A DNA stretch of 36,135 bases from Oscillospiraceae bacterium (lineage in GTDB: Bacteria > Bacillota > Clostridia > Oscillospirales > Ruminococcaceae), in contig JAITFZ010000008.1 in NCBI GenBank assembly GCA_031280965.1, forward strand, positions 1-36,135. Direction: 5' to 3'. Both the position numbers and the translations under genes were made by a program. This document shows positions 14,586 through 23,821 of this stretch, in pieces (position 1 is the stretch's first letter; every line of letters begins with the position of its first letter). Under the pieces are notes generated by a model that did no database searches, was not told the origin of the DNA, and was given only the letters and a program-made list of their open reading frames with translations.

Positions 14586-15095
14586 ATGCAAGGAAAATTT
14601 ACCACACAGCAAATTGCGTTCGGCGCAATTTTAGCCGCCGCTTACGTCGCGCTTACTCTTATCAATCCATTATCATTCGGCGAAGTTCAGTTCAGATTCT
14701 CGGAAATACTCGTGCTTTTCTGCTTTTACAATCCAATCTTCTGTATTCCGCTAATTTTAGGTTGTTTCATAGCGAACTTCATAGCGAGCCCGTGGGGCTG
14801 GATTGACATGATTTTTGGTACGCTCGGAACCGCGCTTGCGGTGTTCCCCATGTGCAGAATCAGGAATATATGGGTATCTTCCCTGCTACCGGTAGTCACA
14901 AATGCAATCTGTGTAGGCGTAATGCTTAAATACTTTGCAGGGCTTCCATATCCGTTATGGCAGTGTATGGCTTTCGTCGGTTTAGGGCAGCTTGTAGTAA
15001 TTACCATAGTCGGAGTCCCGATTTTTAAGTTTGTTTTAGAGAAAAACACGGCTTTTATGAGCATAATTCGCAAAGGAAAATTAAAAAACATATAA
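14586..15095 (+). CDS. queT: QueT family transporter of a queuosine precursor
   Basis: The product is 169 residues with about five to six membrane helices. Its N-terminus (FTTQQIAFGAILAAAYVALT) and following FGEVQFRFSEIL are the family signature, then FIASPWGWIDMIFGTLGTAL. QueT is the substrate-binding S-component of an energy-coupling-factor transporter for preQ1 or another queuosine precursor, working with a shared energising module that is not in this window. The upstream preQ1-I riboswitch fits repression of uptake when precursor is plentiful. A short AT-rich stretch separates it from the ribosomal operon promoter. Confidence 0.92.
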   Translation: MQGKFTTQQIAFGAILAAAYVALTLINPLSFGEVQFRFSEILVLFCFYNPIFCIPLILGCFIANFIASPWGWIDMIFGTLGTALAVFPMCRIRNIWVSSLLPVVTNAICVGVMLKYFAGLPYPLWQCMAFVGLGQLVVITIVGVPIFKFVLEKNTAFMSIIRKGKLKNI

Positions 15096-15120
15096 AAATA
15101 TAAAAAAATCAAGAAAACAC

Positions 15121-15149
15121 TTGACAAACCCTTTTTGTCGTGATATAAT
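15121..15149 (+). promoter_or_regulatory. Perfect promoter of the rpmG-secE-nusG-rplKA operon
   Basis: TTGACA (15121-15126) and TATAAT (15144-15149) are both perfect with a 17-base spacer, giving a leader of about 80 bases before rpmG. Confidence 0.9.
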
Positions 15150-15233
15150 GGTATCACCTCAACAGGGGTTATTTTTTATGAGCATTTATAAAACCCTTTT
15201 AATTCGAGGGAGGCTATAATAGGAGGTGCCGAT

Positions 15234-15383
15234 ATGAGAGTGAAAATTACACTCGCTTGCCAGGAGTGCAAGCAGCGCAATTACAACACCAAAAAGAACA
15301 AGAAGAACGACCCGGACAGGCTTGAAATGAACAAGCACTGCCGGTTCTGCCGTAAACACACGGCTCACAGAGAAACCAAGTAA
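15234..15383 (+). CDS. rpmG: 50S ribosomal protein L33
   Basis: The product is 49 residues ([17 protein letters not shown]...), a component of the large subunit near the E site. Two Cys pairs, CQEC and CRFC, make this the zinc-binding (C+) form. An AGGAGGT site lies 6 bases before ATG 15234. It is the first gene of an operon with secE, nusG, rplK and rplA, the standard bacterial order, and the gap to secE is only 15 bases. Confidence 0.97.
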   Translation: MRVKITLACQECKQRNYNTKKNKKNDPDRLEMNKHCRFCRKHTAHRETK

Positions 15384-15398
15384 GGAGGGGACTGCTTT

Positions 15399-15683
15399 AT
15401 GTCTGAAAAGGATATTCAAAAGGCTAAGGAAAAAGAAAAGCGAGAAAACCAAAAAAACGCAATGAAAGCCGCGGCGGCGAAACGTCCGAGGCGCTCCCCG
15501 TTCAGGTTTTTCAAGGACGCTAAAGCCGAATTCAAAAAGGTCACGTGGCCGACACCGAAGCAGGTTGTCAACAACACCGGCGTGGTGCTTACCGCTATAG
15601 TGATTACAGCGGCGGCTATTTACGGTTTAGATTCGGTTTTCGCATGGATTTTGAGGTTCGCGTACAACGTGAATATCAGGTAA
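15399..15683 (+). CDS. secE: Preprotein translocase subunit SecE
   Basis: The product is 94 residues. A charged N-terminal extension (~35 residues rich in Lys, Glu, Ala) precedes the conserved FFKDAKAEFKKVTWPTPKQV and one membrane helix (TGVVLTAIVITAAAIYGLDS). SecE clamps the SecY channel in the membrane. The site AAGGAGGGG precedes ATG 15399. It lies in its usual place between rpmG and nusG. Confidence 0.96.
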   Translation: MSEKDIQKAKEKEKRENQKNAMKAAAAKRPRRSPFRFFKDAKAEFKKVTWPTPKQVVNNTGVVLTAIVITAAAIYGLDSVFAWILRFAYNVNIR

Positions 15684-15712
15684 GTTACTAAAAAGGCAAA
15701 AGGGGATAACCG

Positions 15713-16234
15713 ATGTCAGAGGCAAAATGGTATATTCTGCATACCTATTCGGGTTATGAAAACAAAGTGGCAAATAACATAATAACACTGGTAGAGAACA
15801 GAAATCTCAAGCACCTTATCGAGGAAGTTATGGTTCCGACCGAGAAAGTCACGGAAACCAACAACGGTAAAACCAAAGAGGTTGAAGTTAAGCTCTATCC
15901 GAGTTATGTTTACGTCAAGATGATTATAACCGATGAATCATGGTATATATGCCGGAACACACGCGGGGTCACAGGCTTCGTGGGTCCGGGTTCAAAGCCG
16001 ATTCCGCTGACCGATGAGGAAGTTAATAACCTCGGCGTCACACAGCAGGCGGCTCAAACTTCCTTTAAAACGGGCGATATAGTAACCGTAAAGTCCGGTG
16101 CGCTCGAAGGCTTTGAGGGCGTAGTCAAGGAAGTGGATACTGCCGGCGGAACCGTTACGGTATCAGTTTCCATGTTCGGACGTGAAACTCCAGCAACTAT
16201 GGAACTTTCTGCCGTAGAAAAAATTACAGTTTAA
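15713..16234 (+). CDS. nusG: Transcription termination/antitermination factor NusG
   Basis: The product is 173 residues. The N-terminal NGN domain starts [20 protein letters not shown] and contains [17 protein letters not shown] and [10 protein letters not shown]. The C-terminal KOW domain is [19 protein letters not shown]. It binds RNA polymerase and links it to Rho or the ribosome. It is full length, in an operon with rpmG, secE, rplK and rplA. Confidence 0.97.
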   Translation: MSEAKWYILHTYSGYENKVANNIITLVENRNLKHLIEEVMVPTEKVTETNNGKTKEVEVKLYPSYVYVKMIITDESWYICRNTRGVTGFVGPGSKPIPLTDEEVNNLGVTQQAAQTSFKTGDIVTVKSGALEGFEGVVKEVDTAGGTVTVSVSMFGRETPATMELSAVEKITV

Positions 16235-16254
16235 TTCATTTCGGAGGAATAAAA

Positions 16255-16683
16255 ATGGCTCAGAAAATAGTAGGCTATATAAAATTGCAGATTCCGGCGG
16301 GGAAAGCCACTCCCGCACCCCCTGTAGGGCCGGCTTTAGGTCAGCACGGCGTCAACATAATGGCGTTCACAAAGGAATTCAACGAACGCACCAAAAACGA
16401 TATGGGGCTTATTATCCCTGTGGTAATCACGGTTTTCGCCGACAGAAGCTTTTCGTTTATAACCAAGACACCGCCCGCTTCGGTTTTGATTAAGAAAGCG
16501 TGTAAACTTGACAAGGCTTCCGGTGAACCTAACAGAAACAAGGTAGCGAAAATCACAAAGGCGCAGGTTCAGCAAATCGCCGAAACAAAAGCACCCGACC
16601 TCAATGCGGGCAGTATCGAAACCGCTATATCAATGGTAGCGGGAACAGCGCGCTCTATGGGTGTAGAGGTATCTGACAATTAG
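16255..16683 (+). CDS. rplK: 50S ribosomal protein L11
   Basis: The product is 142 residues, the normal length. Conserved features are the N-terminal [25 protein letters not shown], and the C-terminal rRNA-binding part with [20 protein letters not shown] and GTARSMGV. It binds the GTPase-associated centre of 23S rRNA. TCGGAGGA precedes ATG 16255. The 66-base gap to rplA contains a short direct repeat (ACAATGT twice) and a strong ribosome binding site. Confidence 0.97.
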   Translation: MAQKIVGYIKLQIPAGKATPAPPVGPALGQHGVNIMAFTKEFNERTKNDMGLIIPVVITVFADRSFSFITKTPPASVLIKKACKLDKASGEPNRNKVAKITKAQVQQIAETKAPDLNAGSIETAISMVAGTARSMGVEVSDN

Positions 16684-16749
16684 TAATTGACAATGTACAA
16701 TGTACAATACGTGGGAGATTAAAAATCGTTAAACCACAAGGAGGATAAT

Positions 16750-17442
16750 ATGAAACACGGCAAGAAATACAACGAGAGTTCAAAACTCGTAGACAGAAAC
16801 AAGCAGTACGAAACGGCTGAAGGGCTTCAGCTCATCTGCGATTTACCAAAGGCAAAGTTTGATGAAACAGTTGAAATGCACATAAGACTCGGTGTTGACT
16901 CCCGTCACGCAGACCAGCAGGTCAGAGGCGCGGTAGTGCTTCCCAACGGCACAGGTAAGAAAGTCAGGACGTTAGTATTCGCAAAAGGCGATAAAATTAA
17001 GGAAGCCGAAGACGCAGGAAGCGATTTTGTTGCCGATGATGATACAGTCGCGAAGATTCAGGGCGGCTGGATGGACTTTGACGTTGTAATCGCAAGCCCC
17101 GATATGATGGGTGTTGTCGGGCGTCTCGGTAAAGTGCTTGGTCCGAGAGGGCTTATGCCCAACCCGAAAGCCGGAACGGTTACGCCTGATGTAGGCAAAG
17201 CCGTCACCGAAGCTAAGGCGGGTAAAATCGAATACAGACTTGACAAAACTAATATCATTCATTGCCCGATAGGTAAGGTTTCGTTCGGCAGAGAAAAGCT
17301 TGAAGAAAACTTCGATACACTGATTGGCGCCGTCGTCAAGGCGAAACCCTCCGCCGCAAAGGGTCAGTATATAAAAAGTTGCTCTGTTTCTTCAACAATG
17401 GGACCGGGCATAAAAATCAATACGGCAAAATATATTGTGTAA
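16750..17442 (+). CDS. rplA: 50S ribosomal protein L1
   Basis: The product is 230 residues, full length. Visible motifs include [43 protein letters not shown] and [13 protein letters not shown]. It forms the L1 stalk at the E site and in many bacteria represses its own operon by binding the mRNA. AAGGAGGATAAT precedes ATG 16750. The usual followers rplJ and rplL are absent; instead a perfect palindrome ends the operon. Confidence 0.97.
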   Translation: MKHGKKYNESSKLVDRNKQYETAEGLQLICDLPKAKFDETVEMHIRLGVDSRHADQQVRGAVVLPNGTGKKVRTLVFAKGDKIKEAEDAGSDFVADDDTVAKIQGGWMDFDVVIASPDMMGVVGRLGKVLGPRGLMPNPKAGTVTPDVGKAVTEAKAGKIEYRLDKTNIIHCPIGKVSFGREKLEENFDTLIGAVVKAKPSAAKGQYIKSCSVSSTMGPGIKINTAKYIV

Positions 17443-17453
17443 TATAATAAATT

Positions 17454-17489
17454 AACACAAAATTCTTGCATATGCAAGAATTTTGTGTT
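17454..17489. terminator. 36-bp perfect palindrome ending the rplA operon
   Basis: The 18-base arms are AACACAAAATTCTTGCAT (17454-17471) and its exact complement (17472-17489), without a separate loop. A-rich and T-rich flanks make it plausible as a two-way terminator. It also overlaps a promoter for the next gene, so it could double as an operator. Confidence 0.7.
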
Positions 17490-17494
17490 ATACT
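17466..17494 (+). promoter_or_regulatory. Predicted promoter of the HPr-like gene, embedded in the palindrome
   Basis: TTGCAT (17466-17471) and TATACT (17489-17494) have a 17-base spacer. The -35 box is at the palindrome centre and the -10 begins on its last base. Confidence 0.55.
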
Positions 17495-17542
17495 GATATA
17501 TAAGGGCGAATTGCAAAACGCCCGTGAAAGGACGTAAAGTTT

Positions 17543-17821
17543 ATGTTCAACGCTGAAAGTCAAACGACAATAGGGGCAGATTGGAACAACCGATATGTTA
17601 ATCTTATGATTGACACACTCACAAAAAAAGCAAGTTCGAGCGTTTACATAGCCAAAGACCAGTCGCGTCAGGTTGCTATGAAGAGCCTTATCGGTTTGCT
17701 TTCCGGCAATTTTAGGCAGGGCGATGAGGTAAAAATAACCGTGATAGGCGAGAACGAGGATAATGCCCGTCGCGACTTGAAGCTCGCCGAGGAACTGCTT
17801 AAAGGAGAATACCATTTTTGA
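17543..17821 (+). CDS. HPr-like protein lacking the phosphorylated histidine
   Basis: The product is 92 residues. From ASSSVYIAKDQSRQVAMKSL through IGLLSGNFRQGDEVKITVIG it aligns well with PTS HPr, including the Ser46 region (KSLIGLLS). The active-site GLHARPA is replaced by WNNRYVNLMID, so there is no His15. Such a protein could not carry phosphate for the PTS; like Bacillus Crh it might act only in regulation through the Ser, though that is inference. A short N-terminal extension (MFNAESQTTIGA) is present. Its TGA overlaps the TTG start of the following dehydrogenase (TTGA), so the two are translationally coupled. Confidence 0.8.
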   Translation: MFNAESQTTIGADWNNRYVNLMIDTLTKKASSSVYIAKDQSRQVAMKSLIGLLSGNFRQGDEVKITVIGENEDNARRDLKLAEELLKGEYHF

Positions 17822-18843
17822 AAATCGCTTTCTATGACACCAAGCCATATGATAAGGTTTGGTTCGATACCATGGCTCAGGAGTACAATGCCGAAATTAA
17901 GTATTTCGATTTTAAACTGAACGCCGAAACCGCGTGTTTATCGAAAGGCTCCGATGTCGTCTGCATTTTTGTCAATGACACCGCCGACAAAGAAACGCTT
18001 GATATTTTACACGAAAACGGCGTTAAACTGCTCGCTTTACGTTCGGCAGGCTACAATAATGTGGATTTCAAGTCGGCATTCGGGAAAATCCATGTTGTGA
18101 GGGTTCCCGATTATTCGCCGGCGGCGGTCGCGGAACACGCAATCGCACTGCTTTTAACACTGAACAGGAAAACTCATCGCGCATATTCAAGAACCCGCGA
18201 TAATAACTTCAACATCAACGGCTTCATAGGAATTGATTTGGCGGGTAAAACTGCAGGAGTAATAGGAACCGGTAAAATCGGACGGGTCTTCGCGGGAATC
18301 TGCAAGGGTTTCGGTATGAGTGTACTCGCTTATGACCCGTATCCGGTGCAGGATTTGGACGTTAAGTACACTGGGCTTGACGAGTTGCTTGAAAGCTCGG
18401 ACGTAATTTCACTGCATTGTCCGCTTACGCCCGAAACACGGCATATGATAAACCGCGAAAATTTAGAAAAAATGAAATCTAAAGCGATTTTGATTAATAC
18501 ATCGCGGGGCGCGTTGATTGATACTTCCGCGTTGATTGAAGCACTCAAAAACCGCAAAATCGGCGGGGCGGGGCTTGACGTATATGAAGAAGAAAGTGAG
18601 TATTTCTTTGAGGATTTGTCCGATACGATTATTGAAGACGATGAGCTTTCGCGGCTTCTGACATTCCCGAATGTGCTTTTGACTTCGCATCAGGCGTTCT
18701 TTACGGAAGAAGCCATGCACGAAATTGCACGGGTAACGATGGAAAACGTTAAGGCTTTTGAAAGCGGCGGGGCGCTTGAAAACGAAATATGTTATAAATG
18801 CGACGGTCCTTGTGAAAAGAAAAATAAAAACCGATGTTTTTAA
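17818..18843 (+). CDS. ldhA: D-2-hydroxyacid dehydrogenase, probably D-lactate dehydrogenase
   Basis: The product is 341 residues from TTG 17818. It interconverts pyruvate and D-lactate (or a related 2-keto acid) with NADH. Visible are LRSAGYNNVD (~77), the NAD-binding GVIGTGKIGRV (~147), the catalytic Arg in INTSRGALID (~232), Glu in AGLDVYEEESEY (~259) and His in LLTSHQAFF (~293). An unusual C-terminal tail carries four cysteines (CYKCDGPCEKKNKNRCF). AAAGGAG lies upstream of the TTG and the start overlaps the HPr-like stop. Confidence 0.88.
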   Translation: MKIAFYDTKPYDKVWFDTMAQEYNAEIKYFDFKLNAETACLSKGSDVVCIFVNDTADKETLDILHENGVKLLALRSAGYNNVDFKSAFGKIHVVRVPDYSPAAVAEHAIALLLTLNRKTHRAYSRTRDNNFNINGFIGIDLAGKTAGVIGTGKIGRVFAGICKGFGMSVLAYDPYPVQDLDVKYTGLDELLESSDVISLHCPLTPETRHMINRENLEKMKSKAILINTSRGALIDTSALIEALKNRKIGGAGLDVYEEESEYFFEDLSDTIIEDDELSRLLTFPNVLLTSHQAFFTEEAMHEIARVTMENVKAFESGGALENEICYKCDGPCEKKNKNRCF

Positions 18844-18853
18844 GGGAGACGTT

Positions 18854-19354
18854 ATGAAAAAGATAACTGCGGTGTTAATAATTTTAATTGTTGTTTTATT
18901 TGTAACCGCATGTTCTTCGAGTCCGGAATTCACAGCCGAGGAAAAGTTCGCGGCGAGGGCTAATGTAACAATCAACCGCGGTATATGGGAATATCCCGAA
19001 TTGAAGAACAGTGTTAATTACACATTCATCACGCTTGAGTATTACATGGCAGACGGCGCAAGGGTAATAAGGGCAGACTGCTCGGTTCGGTTAGTTTTTG
19101 AGGATTCGGGCGATGAATTTGTAAGAGTTGTCTTTCTTCTAAGCGACACAAAGGCGTATTTAGATAACTTCATTATAGGAGAAAAAATTAACGCAGGTGT
19201 TGGTTATATAGCGCTTACGGAGATGTATTATGCAAACCTGTCAAACTTTGAATTTACACCGAACGAGGAAAATCTCGTTGACAGAGTAAATACGAACAAG
19301 CTTGCAGACCTGTATGTAAGAACGCGAAATAAGAGTTATCTCGGAATGGAATAA
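18854..19354 (+). CDS. Predicted lipoprotein of unknown function
   Basis: The product is 166 residues. A lipoprotein signal peptide (MKKITAVLIILIVVLFVTAC, then SSS) places the lipidated Cys at residue 20. The rest is a mixed, acidic domain with no recognised family (SVNYTFITLEYYMADGARV, VFLLSDTKAYLDNFIIGE). AGGGAGA precedes ATG 18854, 10 bases after the dehydrogenase stop, so it is probably the last gene of that transcript. It is followed by a strong terminator. Confidence 0.75.
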   Translation: MKKITAVLIILIVVLFVTACSSSPEFTAEEKFAARANVTINRGIWEYPELKNSVNYTFITLEYYMADGARVIRADCSVRLVFEDSGDEFVRVVFLLSDTKAYLDNFIIGEKINAGVGYIALTEMYYANLSNFEFTPNEENLVDRVNTNKLADLYVRTRNKSYLGME

Positions 19355-19377
19355 GATATATCATCATAAAATAGTAA

Positions 19378-19408
19378 AGCAACTTGAAAAATTCAAGTTG
19401 CTTTTTTT
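19378..19408 (+). terminator. Intrinsic terminator
   Basis: The arms AGCAACTTGAA (19378-19388) and TTCAAGTTGCT (19392-19402) with a 3-base loop are followed by seven T. It ends the HPr-like/dehydrogenase/lipoprotein transcript before feoA. Confidence 0.92.
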
Positions 19409-19478
19409 GTACGGTAACACCGAATCATACACGCGAATACAATAGTTATAAGAATTTTTTGTGCCGGGGAGAACATAT

Positions 19479-19706
19479 ATGTTTGAAAAAAATTTAACCT
19501 CCTTACATGAGGGCGAACATGCGCAGGTAGCCGCAATAACAAATAAAGGCGGGATTAAAAGACGGCTTCAGGATTTAGGGTTTGTACCGGGAACGCGGGT
19601 ACAGTGTATTCAAAAAAGCCCTTACGGCGACCCGGTGGCTTACGGGATTCGCGGCGCCGTTATCGCACTGCGCTCGGACGATGCAAAAGGTGTTTTAATA
19701 ATCTGA
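19479..19706 (+). CDS. feoA: Ferrous iron transport protein FeoA
   Basis: The product is 75 residues with an SH3-like fold: LTSLHEGEHAQVAAI, then GIKRRLQDLGFVPGTRVQC and DPVAYGIRGAVIALR, the standard FeoA pattern. FeoA is a small cytoplasmic partner of FeoB. I chose ATG 19479 because GGGGAG lies 8 bases before it; the GTG at 19461 is upstream of that site. It is 20 bases before feoB. Confidence 0.93.
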   Translation: MFEKNLTSLHEGEHAQVAAITNKGGIKRRLQDLGFVPGTRVQCIQKSPYGDPVAYGIRGAVIALRSDDAKGVLII

Positions 19707-19726
19707 CTGAAAGTGGGTAGATTTTT

Positions 19727-21589
19727 TTGGAAAATAATTCAAACCGTGTAATAGCTTTAGCCGGAAACCCTAACGTAGGAAAATCCACTGTTTTTAATCA
19801 CCTGACCGGTATGAAACAACACACCGGCAACTGGCCCGGCAAAACAGTTGTAAACGCTAAAGGCATACATCGCTTCAGGGGTCATAATTACATACTCGTT
19901 GATTTGCCCGGTACATATTCAATCATGGCACATTCGGCAGAAGAGGAGATTGCAAGGGACTTTATCCTGCATGGCGAGACGGACGCGACCGTTGTGGTAT
20001 GCGACGCCACCTGCCTGGAGCGCAATCTCAACCTTGTGCTTCAAATCATAGAACTTACACCGAATGTAATAGTTTGCGTAAATTTGTTAGATGAAGCCAA
20101 AAAGAAGAAGATTTCCATTGACCTTTCTGCATTGGAAAGGGAGCTTGGCGTACCGGTTGCGGGAACAAATGCGCGCGGCGGGAAAGGTCTTACCGAGCTT
20201 ATGGAAAAGGTGGCGGCTGTTTGCGCGGGAGAAATTAAAACCGCCCCGAGTAAAGGCAGGTTTGATACAGATGAAGAACTCATCAGACACTGGCAGTTTG
20301 CCGAAGAAATCGCGGCGTCTGTAACCCCGTATTCAGGCGTGAATCTCAGTAAGCGTGACCGTAAATTAGACAGGATTCTCACAAATAAACTGACAGGCAT
20401 CCCCATTATGCTGGCGCTTCTCTGCGCTGTATTCTGGCTCACTATTACCGGTGCCGAATACCCCTCCGAAGCGCTGTTCGCCGGTTTGTTCCGGTTCGGC
20501 GACCTTCTGACTGATTTTTTTCTCCGGCTCGGGACTCCGGAATGGGTTCACGGGGTGCTCGTTTTGGGAGTTTACCGTGTTTTGGCGTGGGTTGTGGCGG
20601 TTATGCTGCCGCCGATGGCGATTTTCTTCCCGCTCTTCACTTTGCTTGAAGATTTTGGCTATTTACCGAGGGTGGCTTTTAATTTAGACCATCATTTCAA
20701 AAAAGCAAAGGCTTGCGGGAAGCAGGCACTGACGATGTGTATGGGATTCGGGTGCAATGCTGCGGGTGTAATCGGATGCCGTATTATAGATTCGCCGCGT
20801 GAAAGGCTGATTGCGATTATTACGAATAACTTTGTGCCGTGTAACGGCAGATTTCCAACCCTAATCGCGATTATTTCCATGTTCTTTGTAGGCGTTGTGG
20901 GCGGTGTTTTTGACACGCTTTTATCAACATTAATCCTGACCGGCGTGATTGTGCTTGGAATTGTTCTTACCTTTTGGGTTTCCCGTTTCCTTTCCGGAAC
21001 CATTTTGAAAGGCGAGGCTTCTTCTTTTACACTTGAACTCCCGCCTTACCGTACACCGCAGATTGGCAGGGTAATAATACGCTCAATTTTCGACCGAACA
21101 TTGTTCGTGCTGGGAAGAGCCGTGATTGTGGCGGCTCCCGCCGGGCTTGTTATTTGGCTTCTCGCCAACATCACGGCAGGAGACACGAGCCTGCTGAATC
21201 ATTGTTCGTCTTTTCTTGACCCGTTCGCAAGATTATTAGGATTAGACGGTGTTATCCTGCTTGCGTTTATCTTAGGGTTTCCGGCAAACGAAATCGTCTT
21301 CCCCATAATTATTATGGCGTATATGTCAACCGGAAGCATTTTGGAATTAGACAGTCTTGCGGAATTGCGGTCACTATTAACGGAAAACGGCTGGACTACC
21401 GTAACGGCAGTTTCGACCATGCTGTTTTGCCTGTGTCATTGGCCCTGTTCCACAACATGCCTTACTATCAAGAAAGAAACCGGAAGTATAAAATGGACGG
21501 CACTCTCAATGATTGTCCCGACTGTAATCGGGTTGCTCGTATGTTTTCTGTTTGCGACCGCAGCGCGTTTATTTTTCACTTTGTTTTAA
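19727..21589 (+). CDS. feoB: Ferrous iron transporter FeoB
   Basis: The product is 620 residues from TTG 19727, somewhat short for the family. The N-terminal G domain has G1 [11 protein letters not shown], switch I around [14 protein letters not shown]3 VDLPGTYS and G4 [11 protein letters not shown]. The membrane part has the FeoB core motifs [14 protein letters not shown] and [12 protein letters not shown], and Cys-rich helices near the end ([14 protein letters not shown]). It moves Fe2+ across the cytoplasmic membrane. The ribosome binding site is weak (GTGGGTAGA), so translation may depend on feoA. Its last 14 bases overlap the 3' end of the converging chemoreceptor gene. Confidence 0.95.
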   Translation: MENNSNRVIALAGNPNVGKSTVFNHLTGMKQHTGNWPGKTVVNAKGIHRFRGHNYILVDLPGTYSIMAHSAEEEIARDFILHGETDATVVVCDATCLERNLNLVLQIIELTPNVIVCVNLLDEAKKKKISIDLSALERELGVPVAGTNARGGKGLTELMEKVAAVCAGEIKTAPSKGRFDTDEELIRHWQFAEEIAASVTPYSGVNLSKRDRKLDRILTNKLTGIPIMLALLCAVFWLTITGAEYPSEALFAGLFRFGDLLTDFFLRLGTPEWVHGVLVLGVYRVLAWVVAVMLPPMAIFFPLFTLLEDFGYLPRVAFNLDHHFKKAKACGKQALTMCMGFGCNAAGVIGCRIIDSPRERLIAIITNNFVPCNGRFPTLIAIISMFFVGVVGGVFDTLLSTLILTGVIVLGIVLTFWVSRFLSGTILKGEASSFTLELPPYRTPQIGRVIIRSIFDRTLFVLGRAVIVAAPAGLVIWLLANITAGDTSLLNHCSSFLDPFARLLGLDGVILLAFILGFPANEIVFPIIIMAYMSTGSILELDSLAELRSLLTENGWTTVTAVSTMLFCLCHWPCSTTCLTIKKETGSIKWTALSMIVPTVIGLLVCFLFATAARLFFTLF

Positions 21590-23618
21590 ATTTTTCAATC
21601 AGGTATTGCAGGCGCACCGACTGATTACTCATTTCATCAGATGCGGCCGCGCCGTCCTCCGCGGTCGCACTGGTATGCTGAACCACCTGCGCCACTTTAG
21701 TGATGCCTTCGTTAATCTGCTCAATACCGGCTGATTGTTCCTTACTGGACTGCGCTATTTCCGAAATGATTTGACTGCTTTGGTTAATTCCGGAAACTAT
21801 CTCGGACAGGCTGGCGGCGGTTTCGCCGGCTATACGGGTGCCGAGGTCGGCTTTTTCTATTGAGTTTTTTATCATGCTTCCGGTATCTTTTGCCGCTTCT
21901 GCGCTTTTAGAGGCGAGATTACGTACTTCTTCGGCAACAACCGCAAAGCCCTTGCCGTGCTGTCCGGCGCGGGCGGCTTCAACTGCGGCGTTAAGAGCTA
22001 AGATATTGGTCTGAAACGCAATATCGTCAATTACTTTTATAACCTTTTGAATGTTTTGGCTGGCTTCATTAATTCCCCTGACCGCCGCTATCATTTCGTC
22101 CATCTGATGGTTGCCTTTTTCGGCGTTGTTTTTTATCGTGTTGGCGAGCGCGGCGGCTTTACCCGCCATGTCCGCATTGTTTTTGGTTTTTTGCGCGATT
22201 TCGGAAATAAAGGAAGACAGTTGTTCGATAGAGGCGGACTGCTCTGCCGAGTCCTGCGATAACATCTGACTGCTCTCGGCGACATTCTTTGCTCCGATTG
22301 TAACGTGGGTACTTACGGATTTAATTTCCTGCAATATGTTTTTTAGGTCGGCTGTAACTTTTTTCATATCCGTTACATCCTGGTCAATCTCAATATAACC
22401 CACCTGCTTACCGGATGCATTCGTTAACGCCGCAATATCAACCTTGCAAAAATAACCATCGGGCGTGGTGTATTCCGTTACTAACTCTCCCCTCTTAAAA
22501 CATTCCACCCCGCATTGAGGAGTGTTGCAGGCGGTGCAGGCGTGAGCCCAGGCGTTACACTGCCGCCCTTTTAAGTCCTTCCATTCTTTTCCGATTGCGT
22601 CAAGACCTGTTTTATTCAAGAAAGTAAAGTTCATATTATTATCAATAACGGACACAACAAAAGGAATTGCGTTAAGAATAGATTCGTACCAGTAAATCTT
22701 TCGGTTAATCCAGTTTGACAGCACAAACAGAATTGGCACGATTATCAGCATAATCACGGCAATTGCGGTAATTATCTTCCAGAGAGTCGCCAAAACGCTG
22801 TCCATTATAATTGAAGTCGGTCTGAGGGAAACCACATACCAGCCGGTGGTTTCAAGCGGCGTGCCTATGTAAATATAACCGCTTTCAGTATAAATACCAT
22901 CTTTTACGATAGATTCAAACATATTTTTCAGGCTTCCGGATTCAACGGTGTTGATGTTTTTAAAGGTCGCATCCGCATTCGGGGCAAAAGCGGGGTCGGG
23001 GTGCATTAGAATATCTCCGTTTGTGTCGAGCAGAAAAGATGTGCTGACCGAATCTGCATTGGCTTGTCTGACGTAATGCACCATAGTGTCAAGCGGAATA
23101 TCAATAGAAACAACTCCGGCGTCCGCATTGCTGTTATTAACGGTACGCACGATAGCGAAAGCAAGCTGATTCAGGCTCCTATCATAATAAGGCGGCGGGT
23201 AAACAATCTGTCCGGGCTGTCCGGCGGCGGCTCTGAACCATGGGCGCTGAGTGGCTTCCCACGTTTCGTCCGGTTCCCATCCCATGCCGAAGATTCCGGT
23301 ATTGTCGGCGAAGCCCGCATAAACATCGGAAACATCGGCACTTACATTCACTATATCGGTGAAGTACGCTTTCGCGAACTCCCGGCTTGTTTCCGGGTTT
23401 CGCAGCAGAATTGCGTTGTTTTGCGCTAACTCCCCTTTTGAACTAATCCACCCGTCAATTTTATTCATCAGCGATATGTTTTCCTGTTTCATAATCCGGG
23501 TGCTTTCGTTATAAATAGAGGAATATGTAATAACGCACATAATGATTGTGAGAACTATGAAACACGCCACGATAAGACAGAGAACGGGAACTACGATATT
23601 ATGTTGCTTTTTAAACAT
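21576..23618 (-). CDS. Methyl-accepting chemotaxis protein with dCache and Cys-rich PAS domains
   Basis: The product is 680 residues. Membrane helix 1 is at ~10-32. The extracellular dCache region (~40-270) contains [25 protein letters not shown] and TGWYVVSL, the typical double-Cache pattern for small ligands. Helix 2 is at ~283-308. A PAS domain ([20 protein letters not shown]) carries the cysteine cluster [20 protein letters not shown], then the signalling hairpin with [20 protein letters not shown] (tip region). I see no clear HAMP. It would send attractant or redox signals to CheA. AGGAG precedes ATG 23618. The cysteines could bind metal or an Fe-S cluster, which is inference. Confidence 0.92.
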   Translation of the reverse strand: MFKKQHNIVVPVLCLIVACFIVLTIIMCVITYSSIYNESTRIMKQENISLMNKIDGWISSKGELAQNNAILLRNPETSREFAKAYFTDIVNVSADVSDVYAGFADNTGIFGMGWEPDETWEATQRPWFRAAAGQPGQIVYPPPYYDRSLNQLAFAIVRTVNNSNADAGVVSIDIPLDTMVHYVRQANADSVSTSFLLDTNGDILMHPDPAFAPNADATFKNINTVESGSLKNMFESIVKDGIYTESGYIYIGTPLETTGWYVVSLRPTSIIMDSVLATLWKIITAIAVIMLIIVPILFVLSNWINRKIYWYESILNAIPFVVSVIDNNMNFTFLNKTGLDAIGKEWKDLKGRQCNAWAHACTACNTPQCGVECFKRGELVTEYTTPDGYFCKVDIAALTNASGKQVGYIEIDQDVTDMKKVTADLKNILQEIKSVSTHVTIGAKNVAESSQMLSQDSAEQSASIEQLSSFISEIAQKTKNNADMAGKAAALANTIKNNAEKGNHQMDEMIAAVRGINEASQNIQKVIKVIDDIAFQTNILALNAAVEAARAGQHGKGFAVVAEEVRNLASKSAEAAKDTGSMIKNSIEKADLGTRIAGETAASLSEIVSGINQSSQIISEIAQSSKEQSAGIEQINEGITKVAQVVQHTSATAEDGAAASDEMSNQSVRLQYLIEKFKTK

Positions 23619-23739
23619 TTTCGTAAAACTCCTTTTATTTTTGATTATTGGGGGTTATCACATCTCGTTGCATTTTTTTGTCTGAAACGCCGAATACGAA
23701 CAGGAAAACACCCGTTCGCATCCGAACTATTATATTATC

Positions 23740-23768
23740 ATGTTAACAGAGAATTCTTGATTTGTCAA
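23740..23768 (-). promoter_or_regulatory. Possible chemoreceptor promoter
   Basis: On the minus strand, TTGACA (23768-23763) and TAACAT (23745-23740) have a 17-base spacer, followed by a GTTCG-GATG-CGAAC hairpin in the leader. The -10 match is only 4 of 6. A flagellar-sigma promoter was not found. Confidence 0.38.
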
Positions 23769-23821
23769 TAGCTTTTATATGTATTTTTATGAAATATAAT
23801 TTTTTACGACAAAATGACAGC

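Noticed and set aside
16684-16749. Separate rplA promoter at TTGACA 16687
   Set aside because: No -10 hexamer lies at the right distance; the ACAATGT repeat accounts for the apparent match.
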